64,000 bases of DNA from Staphylococcus ratti. Its GTDB lineage: Bacteria > Bacillota > Bacilli > Staphylococcales > Staphylococcaceae. The position numbers were made by a program, and so were the translations under genes. The notes beneath the pieces were generated by a model. It ran no database searches. It saw only the letters and a list, made by a program, of their open reading frames with translations, and was not told the origin of the DNA. The DNA lies in assembly GCF_020883535.1 (NCBI RefSeq), contig NZ_CP086654.1, forward strand, positions 2,170,001 through 2,234,000, written 5' to 3'. Below are positions 54,801 through 64,000 of this stretch, piece after piece (the stretch's first letter is position 1; every line of letters starts with the position of its first letter).

Positions 54801-54823
54801 AGAAGTTCCTCAGTTCTTATGTG

Positions 54824-56140
54824 TTAGTTTTTTCTCTCAGCTTCTTGACGCTTTTTACGGTCTTCTTGTGCTTGTTCTTTTTGTTTCTTTTCATTTTCTT
54901 CTTGTTGTTTGAGACGTTCGTCATTCTTTTTAGCTGATGCTTCTTGTTCTTTTGCTTTCTCGTCTTTCACTTCTTTTTCTTTATCTAAAATGGCTTGAAG
55001 ACGATCGTTGTATTTTTTCGTTTCTTCGCTTCGCTTTTCAGATGATAGTTTTGGATTATTTTTAATATCGTTTAACTTGTTGATTAACGCGAGTTTTGTT
55101 AAATCGTTATCTTCAAGGTAAGTGCTAATATTAAGGGCCTCATCAATATCCCCTTGTCCTAACACAACCCAATACAATAAGTAATCTTTGTTCGCAGATG
55201 GCGTAATATGATTTAATACATTGCTCTTTTTGTCTTTCTCAAGGCCTTGTTTATTCGTTTCAACATAACTTTTAGCATATGCATAAAGTGCTTCTTTATC
55301 TAACTTTTTAGCATCGACATTTTCATAGTCATTCAGCACTTGCGTATAGTCTTCTTTTATAAAAGATTGGTACCCCGCTTCAACTTGAGCATCGTGCTTC
55401 ATTACTGAAAAATACAAATACAATAAAAATGCGATTAAGGCTAACGTGAGCGCTGTTGCAACAATGCCGCCCCATTTGAATAATGCGTGGTATTTCTTTT
55501 GGACATACGTATATTGATTTTGATGAATCGTTTGTTGCTTATTATAGTGTTGCTGCAACACCTCTTTTAATGCTTTCAACGTTTTAGCTTGTATGATTTG
55601 CTGTTCAAATGGCGTTCCTTTATAAAGGTCTAAATTGCCTTCTACTAAGCTTTCAAATTGAACCTTATCATTAAAAACCTCGATAATTAACGCTTTATAA
55701 CGTGTTAAAAATTCCTCTTCTGAGTATGGTAGCGGTTCAATAACATTGCGTAGACCTCTTGTCTTTAATAGCGGCAAACCATTTTTCGTAAAGTGCAGTT
55801 CATTCGGCTCTAATTGATAGGTATACCTTGTTTGTTGTAATTCTTCTAACTTTGCAATGTTCAACAAATAACGTAGTTTTTCATTAGTCGATAACGTCTT
55901 AATTGCATCGTAAGTCACTACATTTTCGTGAACATGATAATTGATTTGAAAACAGTCTTGAAGTTCAGTCACTTCTCCATCTAAAAAGTGCGTCGCCCGT
56001 TGTCCTAATAAATACATTAAATGATAATGTTCAGGTTTTACGGCAGATTTTGGTATATCCCTAATATATGCGCGTGTGTCCTGTTTTGTTGTTAAATCCG
56101 GTTCTATAGATGTAAATTCGTTTAAATTCTTTTCCGACAC
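54824..56140 (-). CDS. essB: T7SS membrane protein EssB
   Basis: A 438-residue protein. The first ~215 residues form the pseudokinase-like cytoplasmic domain, a single transmembrane helix lies near residues 227-248 (GGIVATALTLALIAFLLYLYF), and the extracytoplasmic part is helical, ending in a charged, repeat-rich tail (KEKEVKDEKAKEQEASAKK and on). It joins EsaA, EssA and EssC in the core complex. It follows esaB by about 12 bases. The highly charged tail is longer-looking than I would expect, but common in the genus. Confidence 0.93.
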   Translation of the reverse strand: MSEKNLNEFTSIEPDLTTKQDTRAYIRDIPKSAVKPEHYHLMYLLGQRATHFLDGEVTELQDCFQINYHVHENVVTYDAIKTLSTNEKLRYLLNIAKLEELQQTRYTYQLEPNELHFTKNGLPLLKTRGLRNVIEPLPYSEEEFLTRYKALIIEVFNDKVQFESLVEGNLDLYKGTPFEQQIIQAKTLKALKEVLQQHYNKQQTIHQNQYTYVQKKYHALFKWGGIVATALTLALIAFLLYLYFSVMKHDAQVEAGYQSFIKEDYTQVLNDYENVDAKKLDKEALYAYAKSYVETNKQGLEKDKKSNVLNHITPSANKDYLLYWVVLGQGDIDEALNISTYLEDNDLTKLALINKLNDIKNNPKLSSEKRSEETKKYNDRLQAILDKEKEVKDEKAKEQEASAKKNDERLKQQEENEKKQKEQAQEDRKKRQEAERKN

Positions 56141-56152
56141 TAGTGTAACCTC

Positions 56153-56404
56153 CTAAATCATTTTTAAAATGTCACCATCAGCGATTTGAAAATCGATTAA
56201 TCGATCGTTTTCAACGAGTAAGTGATGTTTTGTTGTCACTTTGACATACTTTGGTGGTGTCGTGAGTGTAATATCTAAGCTTTCCATGATTAAAGGGACT
56301 AATGTCTTTATTGGTACTAACACTGGTAAGGCTAAATCATATGACCCTTTGTTGTAATGAGTAAAATCAACCGTCACGCGTTTATGTTGTATCATGTTTC
56401 TCAC
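56153..56404 (-). CDS. esaB: T7SS regulatory protein EsaB (YukD-like)
   Basis: An 83-residue ubiquitin-like protein; the region VTVDFTHYNKGSYDL, then LLVENDRLIDFQIADGDILKM, matches staphylococcal EsaB. The frame may start at the GTG at 56404 (GGAG five bases before) or at the ATG at 56395, which gives the 80-residue family length; I list the longer form because its ribosome site is better. It overlaps the end of essA by about 23 bases. It acts in the cytosol. Confidence 0.92.
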   Translation of the reverse strand: MRNMIQHKRVTVDFTHYNKGSYDLALPVLVPIKTLVPLIMESLDITLTTPPKYVKVTTKHHLLVENDRLIDFQIADGDILKMI

Positions 56405-56819
56405 GCTTTCTCCATTTAGATATAGTTAATAATGCAAACCCTACAGTAAAAAGAGCCCCTACACTCATCAAAAAGTAGGGCAAGATGTTTTTCTCTTGAT
56501 CTTGTTGAATGTATGGGGCTTTTGTAGTTGAGGTCTCTTCTTGTTTTTCGAATAATGTTCGTTTTGTATCAGCAACGTGAGAAGGCGGTCGCTGATGCTT
56601 ATCAAACATAGATTGTTTAATATGTTGTTGATGTTGGTCTTTCTTTTTTTTAATTTCATCATTCAATGCTTTACTTTCTTGATTAAACAATGGGGTATTA
56701 TACTGATCTAAATCTTTATTAACCCGTTCTTTAGTTTCTTCTTCGACATGAATTTCTAATCCCCCATTATGTGCTGTATTACCAATGATAGACAGCGCCA
56801 ACAAACTTTCTAGCAACAT
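56382..56819 (-). CDS. essA: T7SS membrane protein EssA
   Basis: A 145-residue protein with a short signal-like N-terminus (MLLESLLALSIIGNTA), an extracytoplasmic helical part (NNDLDQY-like KDLDQYNTPLFNQESKA), and a C-terminal membrane helix near residues 112-133 with a basic cytoplasmic end. It matches EssA in order of features. Its start shares a base with the stop of esaA (TAATG), so translation is coupled to esaA; the nonsense codon upstream in esaA may therefore reduce its expression. Confidence 0.92.
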   Translation of the reverse strand: MLLESLLALSIIGNTAHNGGLEIHVEEETKERVNKDLDQYNTPLFNQESKALNDEIKKKKDQHQQHIKQSMFDKHQRPPSHVADTKRTLFEKQEETSTTKAPYIQQDQEKNILPYFLMSVGALFTVGFALLTISKWRKREKHDTT

Positions 56820-59800
56820 TAGAATAATCTCACTTTCGTTATAGGTTTAATGACGAGATTGAGTAAAAATGCTGTAATGGCAATGACGCCAAGTAATACC
56901 ATGACGAATACAACAGATTGTTCGCCGTTCAAGAAATTAAAGAATGCTGCATCGATATACGATAATGGTGATACTTTTCCGATTGTCGTTTGAGTTGGGC
57001 TTATGCCAACTTGATTCATCGCAACGAAATAAATGGCTAAGAATGCGAGCATGATGAACATACCTATCGTGCGCAGTTGTCTAAACAAGTACGTATTCAT
57101 TAGCACAAACGCGCCCATCGTTACGAGAACCATTAATATAAATTTCAAACGATACCCGTCTAAAATATCGAATTGATTCATTGCAACAAGACCAATTATA
57201 ATGCCTTCAACAGCAGCTATAGCTGAAATTAAAGCTGTGTTAACCACACTATTCCATACTGTGTTGTGCTTTCCGAAATCATTTTTGATGAATTGCAATG
57301 CACCTTTTGTATTTTCATAACTGTATATGAAATACGCTGTCATCATCGATAATAAATACATCAACAATACTAAAATACTTGGTGAAATCGTATTTTTCTC
57401 ATCACTACTTGCCAGTACATTTTCAAGGTTTTTCTTTTGAATTGGGTGACTCATAAACGCTTTTAACGCTTCATTTTGTCTATCGCCTTCTTTAGAATTC
57501 TTTAATACTTTCGCAAAGTGATCTGCAAACAATTTATTTTGTTTCGCGTTGTTTGTCATATTTCTATTAATCGCATTCGCGCGATCTCCAAGTGCACGTC
57601 CACTCGCATGTAACTGAGCTACATTTCGATCTAATTGGTTCAACTCAGAACTTACAGTGTTCGCTGTCGCCTGAGATTTTTGGCTATCGCTTAATAATTG
57701 TGTACTCTTTTCAGAAAGTGTTTGAATATCATCATCTAATTTTGTTGAAAGTGTGACAAACCCGTCTTGTTGCGCTTTATCCACTTCAGGTTTTTCAGGA
57801 TTTTCTTTTACCTTTTGATGCGTTTCATCTAAAGTTTGAATTAATTTACTTATATCTTTTTGATTATCAAGCAAGCCTTCTTGGCCTTTCATCATTTCAG
57901 AAATAAGGTCACTAGACGTTTTATCTAAATTATCGATTTGTTCTAGCAAGGCAGATTTGTCTGTTTTAAAGTCTTTCATGTCCTGAATCACTTCATCGAC
58001 TAGCATTTCGATAATCGCATCACTGTTAATTTCTGGTGCGTCTGGTGATAAATGCTGACTTTGATAAATTTGGTAATGGTTTGCAAAACGATCTAATGCT
58101 CGTAACTGTTCATTAACATCTGCATGAATTAAACGGCCGTCTAAATGATGGTGCATTGAGATATCGACAACGCTCACACCGCTATGTTTGTCTGATGTCG
58201 TACCATGGTCTCCTGTTTGATCCGCAGCGCCAAATACAAGTTGTAAATGCATCATTTTATCTTTAAGAAACGCTTTTTCATGCGATTCTCCCGATTTTAA
58301 TTTAGCTGTACCTTTCACTTCGACATCAAAAGTCTTTTTCGTTGTATCGAGTTTAACGTCTTGATCTTTAATATCATAGTTCTTTCCGTTTACTTTAATC
58401 GTACCTTCAAAAGTAAAGTTTTTATCAAGCGCCACTGAGAGTTGGTTAATGTCTTTACTTTTGATTGTTTCTTTACGTTCAATATCCACGCCTTTAGTCT
58501 TTAATGATGACGTATCTTCTGCTTTTAAATCATCGTTGTAAGCTTCTTATACAATTGGATTGTCAGGATGTTTACGATTATAACTACGCTTGAAACGATT
58601 TAATTGCTTTAAGATTTTCTGATATTCTTCTACTTTTGCATCGCTCAAACCGATTCGTGTTAAATCGCTAGGAGACATATCCGCGATATACATATCATTT
58701 TGTTGTGCTGGATCTTTTTGTATCGTAGACAACATACTTTGAACTAATTCATTACGCAGTTGTTTATTTTGATCTTTAATCTGTGAAATCGCATCATTAA
58801 GTTCTTCGTTTTCTGAAAGTTGCTTTTTCATAGATTCCGTTAGCTTCTCTTTATATTCTTTAAGCATATCATCTGTAAATGGTGACTCTTGAGACGCCAC
58901 GTCTTTTTTCACTTCGTCCAGATGTGATTTAAATGCCTCTTCATAAGTGTCTTTTGAAGTTTTACTAGCATCTTGATATTGTTTTAATCCTTCATCTGTA
59001 GATTGCAATTGCTGAATATAGCTCTCTAAATCCACACTGTCTTTTTGTGACTGGTACGTATCTAACGTTTTTTCAAAATCTGACAGATATTGGGCAAACG
59101 TTTCTTGTTGATCATTTACAAGTTTGGATACCCCTTCGTTAGAAGGTAGTTGAAACGTTTTAGCATCTGAGCTTAATAATGAGCGATTATATTCTTGAAT
59201 CCATTGTGTAATATCATTATTTGCCGAAATGGAATGTACCATTAAATCGGTAAAAAGCTTTGGAAAATCATTTAATGGATTCACTAAAAAGTTAGTAAAT
59301 CTTTGATCCACATTGCCTTGACGTGTCATAATGTCATCTACATTTTTTTGCGCATTATGTAAGTTGTCGATAATACTAGATAAATAAATTTGAATTAAAC
59401 GTTCGTTGAATTGACTTAAAAGATGTCCCACTACTTTTTCAGTTTCTCGTGCAACACTTTCATTTTGGCCGACAGCAGTTTTATATTGTATTGTCATTTG
59501 AGAAGGTGATTTTTCATCAAGTTGCATGGCTAATTTTGAAAAGTCCTTTGGAATCACAATCATCACTTGGTATTGTCCGTTTTTCAAACCGTTTTCTGCA
59601 ACGTGACGTGATACCGTTTCAAAATCATGCGAATCCTCATGAGAAAGCATCTTCACAAAAGGTTTCCCGAGCTCGACTTTGCTGCCGTTATACATCGTCG
59701 TTTGATCCTCATTAACAATAGCAATTTTGACATTTTTATTTTCTTTACTCTTATTTGCTTGGTCTATGTTTTCTTTAGTTTCTTTATTTTGCGTCATAAT

Positions 59801-59872
59801 GACTAAGGCTAAAATGACTGATACTAATAGAAAAACTGTTAATGCACCAATAATCCATTTCTTCTTTTTCAT
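56819..59872 (-). pseudogene. esaA: esaA interrupted by an in-frame TAA stop
   Basis: Two open frames in the same reading frame lie end to end: 58547-59872 (441 codons) and 58546 down to 56819 (575 codons). They join to about 1,017 codons, the size of intact EsaA (about 1,009). The only break is TAA at 58549-58547, where the sequence reads PIV-stop-EAYNDDLKAED. The first part has a membrane helix (residues about 5-27) and part of the exterior domain; the second holds the rest of that domain and about six helices. No good ribosome site exists for the second half (first start GTG at 58489). Could be an assembly error. Confidence 0.85.
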
Positions 59873-59909
59873 TCTTGTTGATCCTCTCATTTTTCCCGCT
59901 TAATAAAAT

Positions 59910-59956
59910 AAAAAGTGAGACAAATTTCAAATGTTTTATTTGATCTATGTCTCACT
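59910..59956 (-). terminator. Terminator/attenuator between esxA and esaA
   Basis: Arms AGTGAGACA and TGTCTCACT with an inner dyad, followed on the minus strand by TTTTTATTTT. It lies 115 bases after the esxA stop and 40 bases before esaA, so esxA would be made at a higher level than the core complex. The rest of the 198-base gap holds no gene. Confidence 0.8.
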
Positions 59957-60070
59957 GTAAAAAGCCTTTTAATCCTTTTCCATTATTATGAATTTTTAAA
60001 GGCACAAAGTGCGATATGATGCAAAATCTATTGCAGTCATATACACACCATCAACGATGTCTTAACGTAA

Positions 60071-60364
60071 TTAGTGTAAGCCAAAGTTGTTTGATAATTG
60101 TTGGTCTTGCTCTTGTACAGCATCAGCTGTGCTATTTAATTGTTGCTTGATTTCTTCTAATAATTGAGCAAACTTTTCAACTTTAGGTGTTAATTGTTGG
60201 AATTGCTCTTCAAAGCGATTAAATGCTTGACCTTCCCAGTTTGAAGCAATTTCACCTTGAGCACGTGTCAATTCAGATAAAATTTGTTGAATTTGTTCAG
60301 ACCCGTTCCCATAAGCTTGTGACTTTGCTCTGATTTCCTCAGGACTCATTTTAATCATTGCCAT
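60071..60364 (-). CDS. esxA: T7SS secreted WXG100 protein EsxA
   Basis: A 97-residue small helical protein, secreted without a signal peptide. The helix-turn-helix has the W-E-G turn at residues 43-45 (ASNWEGQAF), and the C-terminus [16 protein letters not shown] carries a Y/F-type export signal. The sequence is almost the S. aureus protein as I recall it. The ATG at 60364 has AGGAGG eight bases upstream; the upstream ORF extension has no support. It is the first gene of the locus, divergent from essH. Confidence 0.98.
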   Translation of the reverse strand: MAMIKMSPEEIRAKSQAYGNGSEQIQQILSELTRAQGEIASNWEGQAFNRFEEQFQQLTPKVEKFAQLLEEIKQQLNSTADAVQEQDQQLSNNFGLH

Positions 60365-60459
60365 AATAAATAACCTCCTAGATGTTTTGGTTGAATTACA
60401 TTGTTGAAAATTAGACGTAAAAAAATTGATTATTTTTTTTATACTCAATCTTCCTATTT

Positions 60460-60488
60460 AGAATACAAAAATCTATTCTTGATGTAAA
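60460..60488 (-). promoter_or_regulatory. esxA promoter
   Basis: On the minus strand TTTACA, 17 bases, TATTCT; transcription would start near 60453, giving an 89-base leader. A WalR-like box overlaps the -35 element. Confidence 0.65.
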
Positions 60489-60499
60489 TAGTTTGTTTT
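60483..60499 (+). promoter_or_regulatory. Near-match WalR box in the esxA-essH region
   Basis: TGTAAATAGTTTGTTTT matches TGTWAH-N5-TGTWAH at all but one defined position (TGTTTT instead of TGTWAH). It overlaps the esxA -35 and lies about 180 bases upstream of essH. The sle1 box shows that the same motif is used in this genome. Confidence 0.4.
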
Positions 60500-60599
60500 A
60501 ACTTACTTTAATCTTTTCAGTTTGAAAATGTAACTCATCCTATAATTACGTAAAAGTAGCGTGTCTAACTTCATTTTCTACTTAATATATAAATTACCA

Positions 60600-60628
60600 T
60601 TCCACTTTTTATTATTTTTGTGTATACT
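60600..60628 (+). promoter_or_regulatory. essH promoter
   Basis: TTCCAC, 17 bases, TATACT, with a start predicted near 60635 and a 30-base leader that holds AGAAGGA. Confidence 0.6.
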
Positions 60629-60664
60629 AACATTAAATTCATAGAGAAGGAACTGCGTTACAAC

Positions 60665-61549
60665 ATGAGTAATTATTTTTATAAATGTATCACAACTTTT
60701 TCGACACTTACATTACTGGGAACAACAATGCTTGATACGTCAGCAGACGCATCATTGAAAGAAGATCAAAAAAGCCATCCTAACGCCACTTTTAATGTGC
60801 GCCAAGATGGTACATACACTTATCATTACGGTACTCACGACTCCAATGCTAATTCATTTAAAAATTCAAACAGCACGCAAACTACACCACACACGCCTTA
60901 TAGACAACAAGGACATGCGACGGATAAATATTGGAATAGCGATGCCCCTTCAACGCCAGCAAGGAGCGCCACATCTCAAAACATCCCTACTACAATAGCA
61001 CCACCACCTTCTTTACCTAGCGAAAATGCAGCGGCGCCATCCGAAGCACCGAGCAAGAAAGCTTTTAAAAGAGATGCACGCGGACTTATTACGTCCATTA
61101 ATACAGATACGTTATACGACGAATTACAAATTCTTAACTTTAACGAAGAAGCACGAACAGAAGATGGGAAACCCCTTGCGTTAGGTAATGGGAAAATCAT
61201 TGACCAGCCGATTTATACAAATAAAAATAATCTCTATACCGCTGGACAATGTACTTGGTATGTATTTAGCAAACGTGCTCAAGCAGGTAAAACGATAAGT
61301 ACTTTCTGGGGTGATGCGCGTCATTGGGCGGCTAAAGCTGCAAGCGAAGGATTTACCGTCGACAAAACACCTAAAGTCGGCGCTATCATGCAAAATTATG
61401 AAGGGCCTTATGGCCACGTCGCTTACGTCGAACGCGTCAACTTAGATGGCAGTATTTTAATTTCAGAGATGAACTACATTGCGCCATACATCACATCAAC
61501 ACGTACTATTCCTGCAAGCGCCGTCCGTTCACACAATTACATTCATTAA
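60665..61549 (+). CDS. essH: T7SS-linked peptidoglycan hydrolase EssH (CHAP domain)
   Basis: A 294-residue secreted enzyme. The signal peptide (about 30 residues, ending SADA) is followed by a Ser/Thr/Pro/Asn-rich linker to about residue 135, and a CHAP domain. C196 (GQCTWYVFSK) and H251 ([10 protein letters not shown]) are the catalytic pair. In S. aureus EssH is encoded next to and divergent from esxA and opens the wall for ess secretion; the position here is the same. The ribosome site AGAAGGA is 13 bases before the ATG, longer than ideal. Its CHAP domain is related to that of Sle1 in this window. Confidence 0.9.
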   Translation: MSNYFYKCITTFSTLTLLGTTMLDTSADASLKEDQKSHPNATFNVRQDGTYTYHYGTHDSNANSFKNSNSTQTTPHTPYRQQGHATDKYWNSDAPSTPARSATSQNIPTTIAPPPSLPSENAAAPSEAPSKKAFKRDARGLITSINTDTLYDELQILNFNEEARTEDGKPLALGNGKIIDQPIYTNKNNLYTAGQCTWYVFSKRAQAGKTISTFWGDARHWAAKAASEGFTVDKTPKVGAIMQNYEGPYGHVAYVERVNLDGSILISEMNYIAPYITSTRTIPASAVRSHNYIH

Positions 61550-61559
61550 ATTAAAAAAG

Positions 61560-61596
61560 CCCATGAAAATTGTGCTTTTGACACAACTTTCATGGG
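61560..61596. terminator. Terminator between essH and panD
   Basis: Arms CCCATGAAAATTGTG and CACAACTTTCATGGG around a seven-base loop. On the minus strand a U run follows, so it clearly ends panBCD; on the plus strand it can also stop essH transcripts. Confidence 0.85.
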
Positions 61597-61615
61597 ACCT
61601 CTGTTATTTTTCGGC

Positions 61616-63661
<2,046 letters not shown>

Positions 63662-63676
63662 TTCTCACCCTTTTTT

Positions 63677-63700
63677 GATATACTTCATACTAAGTATATC
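63677..63700. promoter_or_regulatory. Perfect palindrome in the panB-panE divergent region
   Basis: Arms GATATACTT and AAGTATATC with a six-base spacer (CATACT), centred in a 64-base gap between two divergent pantothenate genes. It is a good candidate operator. Also AT-rich enough to hold overlapping -10 elements for either gene. Confidence 0.6.
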
Positions 63701-63725
63701 TAATTCAACAAAAGGAGCAACTAAA

Positions 63726-64000
63726 ATGATTACTTTAGCGGTTATCGGCCCAGGAGCCGTGGGCACATCGATAGCAATGGCATTGGCCAACACTTCTGTT
63801 CAGGTTGATCTTTTAGGAAAGCGTGATGAAACACTGACCTTTCATGAGTATGCTACGTCTGAACAACATGCTGTTTCTGTCAAAGCTTTAAAACATACAA
63901 ACACACATTATGATTGGCTTATTGTTGCTGTAAAAACAACACAATTAGATGCGATTTTAGCTGATATAGAACGCTTGTGTCACAAAGAGACGCGCATCAT
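63726..64000 (+). CDS. panE: Ketopantoate reductase (ApbA/PanE family), cut by window edge
   Basis: The first 91 codons are present. MITLAVIGPGAVGTSIAMAL is the Rossmann fold with the GxGxxG-like G-P-G-A-V-G loop, and WLIVAVKTTQLDAIL is the typical second strand. The enzyme reduces ketopantoate to pantoate, the step between PanB and PanC. The ATG follows AAAGGAG by eight to nine bases. The rest is outside the window; the divergent panBCD operon supports the call. Confidence 0.85.
   Translation, partial: MITLAVIGPGAVGTSIAMALANTSVQVDLLGKRDETLTFHEYATSEQHAVSVKALKHTNTHYDWLIVAVKTTQLDAILADIERLCHKETRI

Noticed and set aside
56819..58489. The second esaA half as an independent gene with a GTG start
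   Set aside because: No ribosome site precedes the GTG, the frame continues upstream to the TAA, and the pieces add up to one EsaA.

Overview
The window comes from a low-GC firmicute, almost certainly a Staphylococcus. Evidence: EsxA is almost the staphylococcal consensus, the Sle1 autolysin has the three-LysM plus CHAP layout, the ess order esxA-esaA-essA-esaB-essB-essC is present, and the chain ffs / dnaX-ybaB-recR / rRNA operon / decarboxylase-tmk-pstA-holB-ricT is the usual staphylococcal origin-proximal arrangement, read here mostly on the minus strand. I cannot name the species. A pyruvate phosphate dikinase next to its regulator, and an ess module without esxB/esxC/esaD, suggest a species other than a typical S. 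aureus; that is inference from memory of the genus.

Region 1 (1-13.4 kb): replication, repair and translation genes, all on the minus strand: SRP RNA, dnaX, ybaB, recR, a complete 16S-23S-5S operon with two promoters, then an Orn/Lys/Arg decarboxylase, tmk, pstA, holB and the start of ricT. Region 2 (13.4-24.9 kb): the trehalose operon treP-treC-treR with a clear operator, tRNA-Ser, and gltB-gltD divergent from gltC, with a GltC-type box between them. Region 3 (24.9-43.5 kb): two YibE/F membrane proteins with a UvrA-like ATPase, an IsaB-like secreted protein and a small protein boxed in by two inverted arrays of ~131-bp intergenic repeats, a TetR/YhgE pair, sle1, mccAB, a GNAT enzyme and a carboxylesterase, an NSS transporter, and ppdK with its regulator.

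Region 4 (43.5-61.6 kb): a type VII secretion (ess) locus. EssH, EsxA, EssA, EsaB, EssB and EssC are intact. EsaA is interrupted by an in-frame TAA near its middle. After essC the usual esxC-esxB-esaE-esaD cargo is replaced by two small helical proteins, an LXG protein ending in a glycine-rich hydrophobic segment (candidate membrane-active toxin), and a tail of small genes. The tail holds three near-identical six-helix membrane proteins (candidate immunity proteins), a pair of related soluble acidic proteins, and two further small membrane proteins. This toxin/immunity tail is the least described part of the window. Region 5 (61.6-64 kb): the panBCD pantothenate operon, divergent from a panE-like gene cut by the window edge.

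No CRISPR array, prophage, transposase or insertion sequence is visible.
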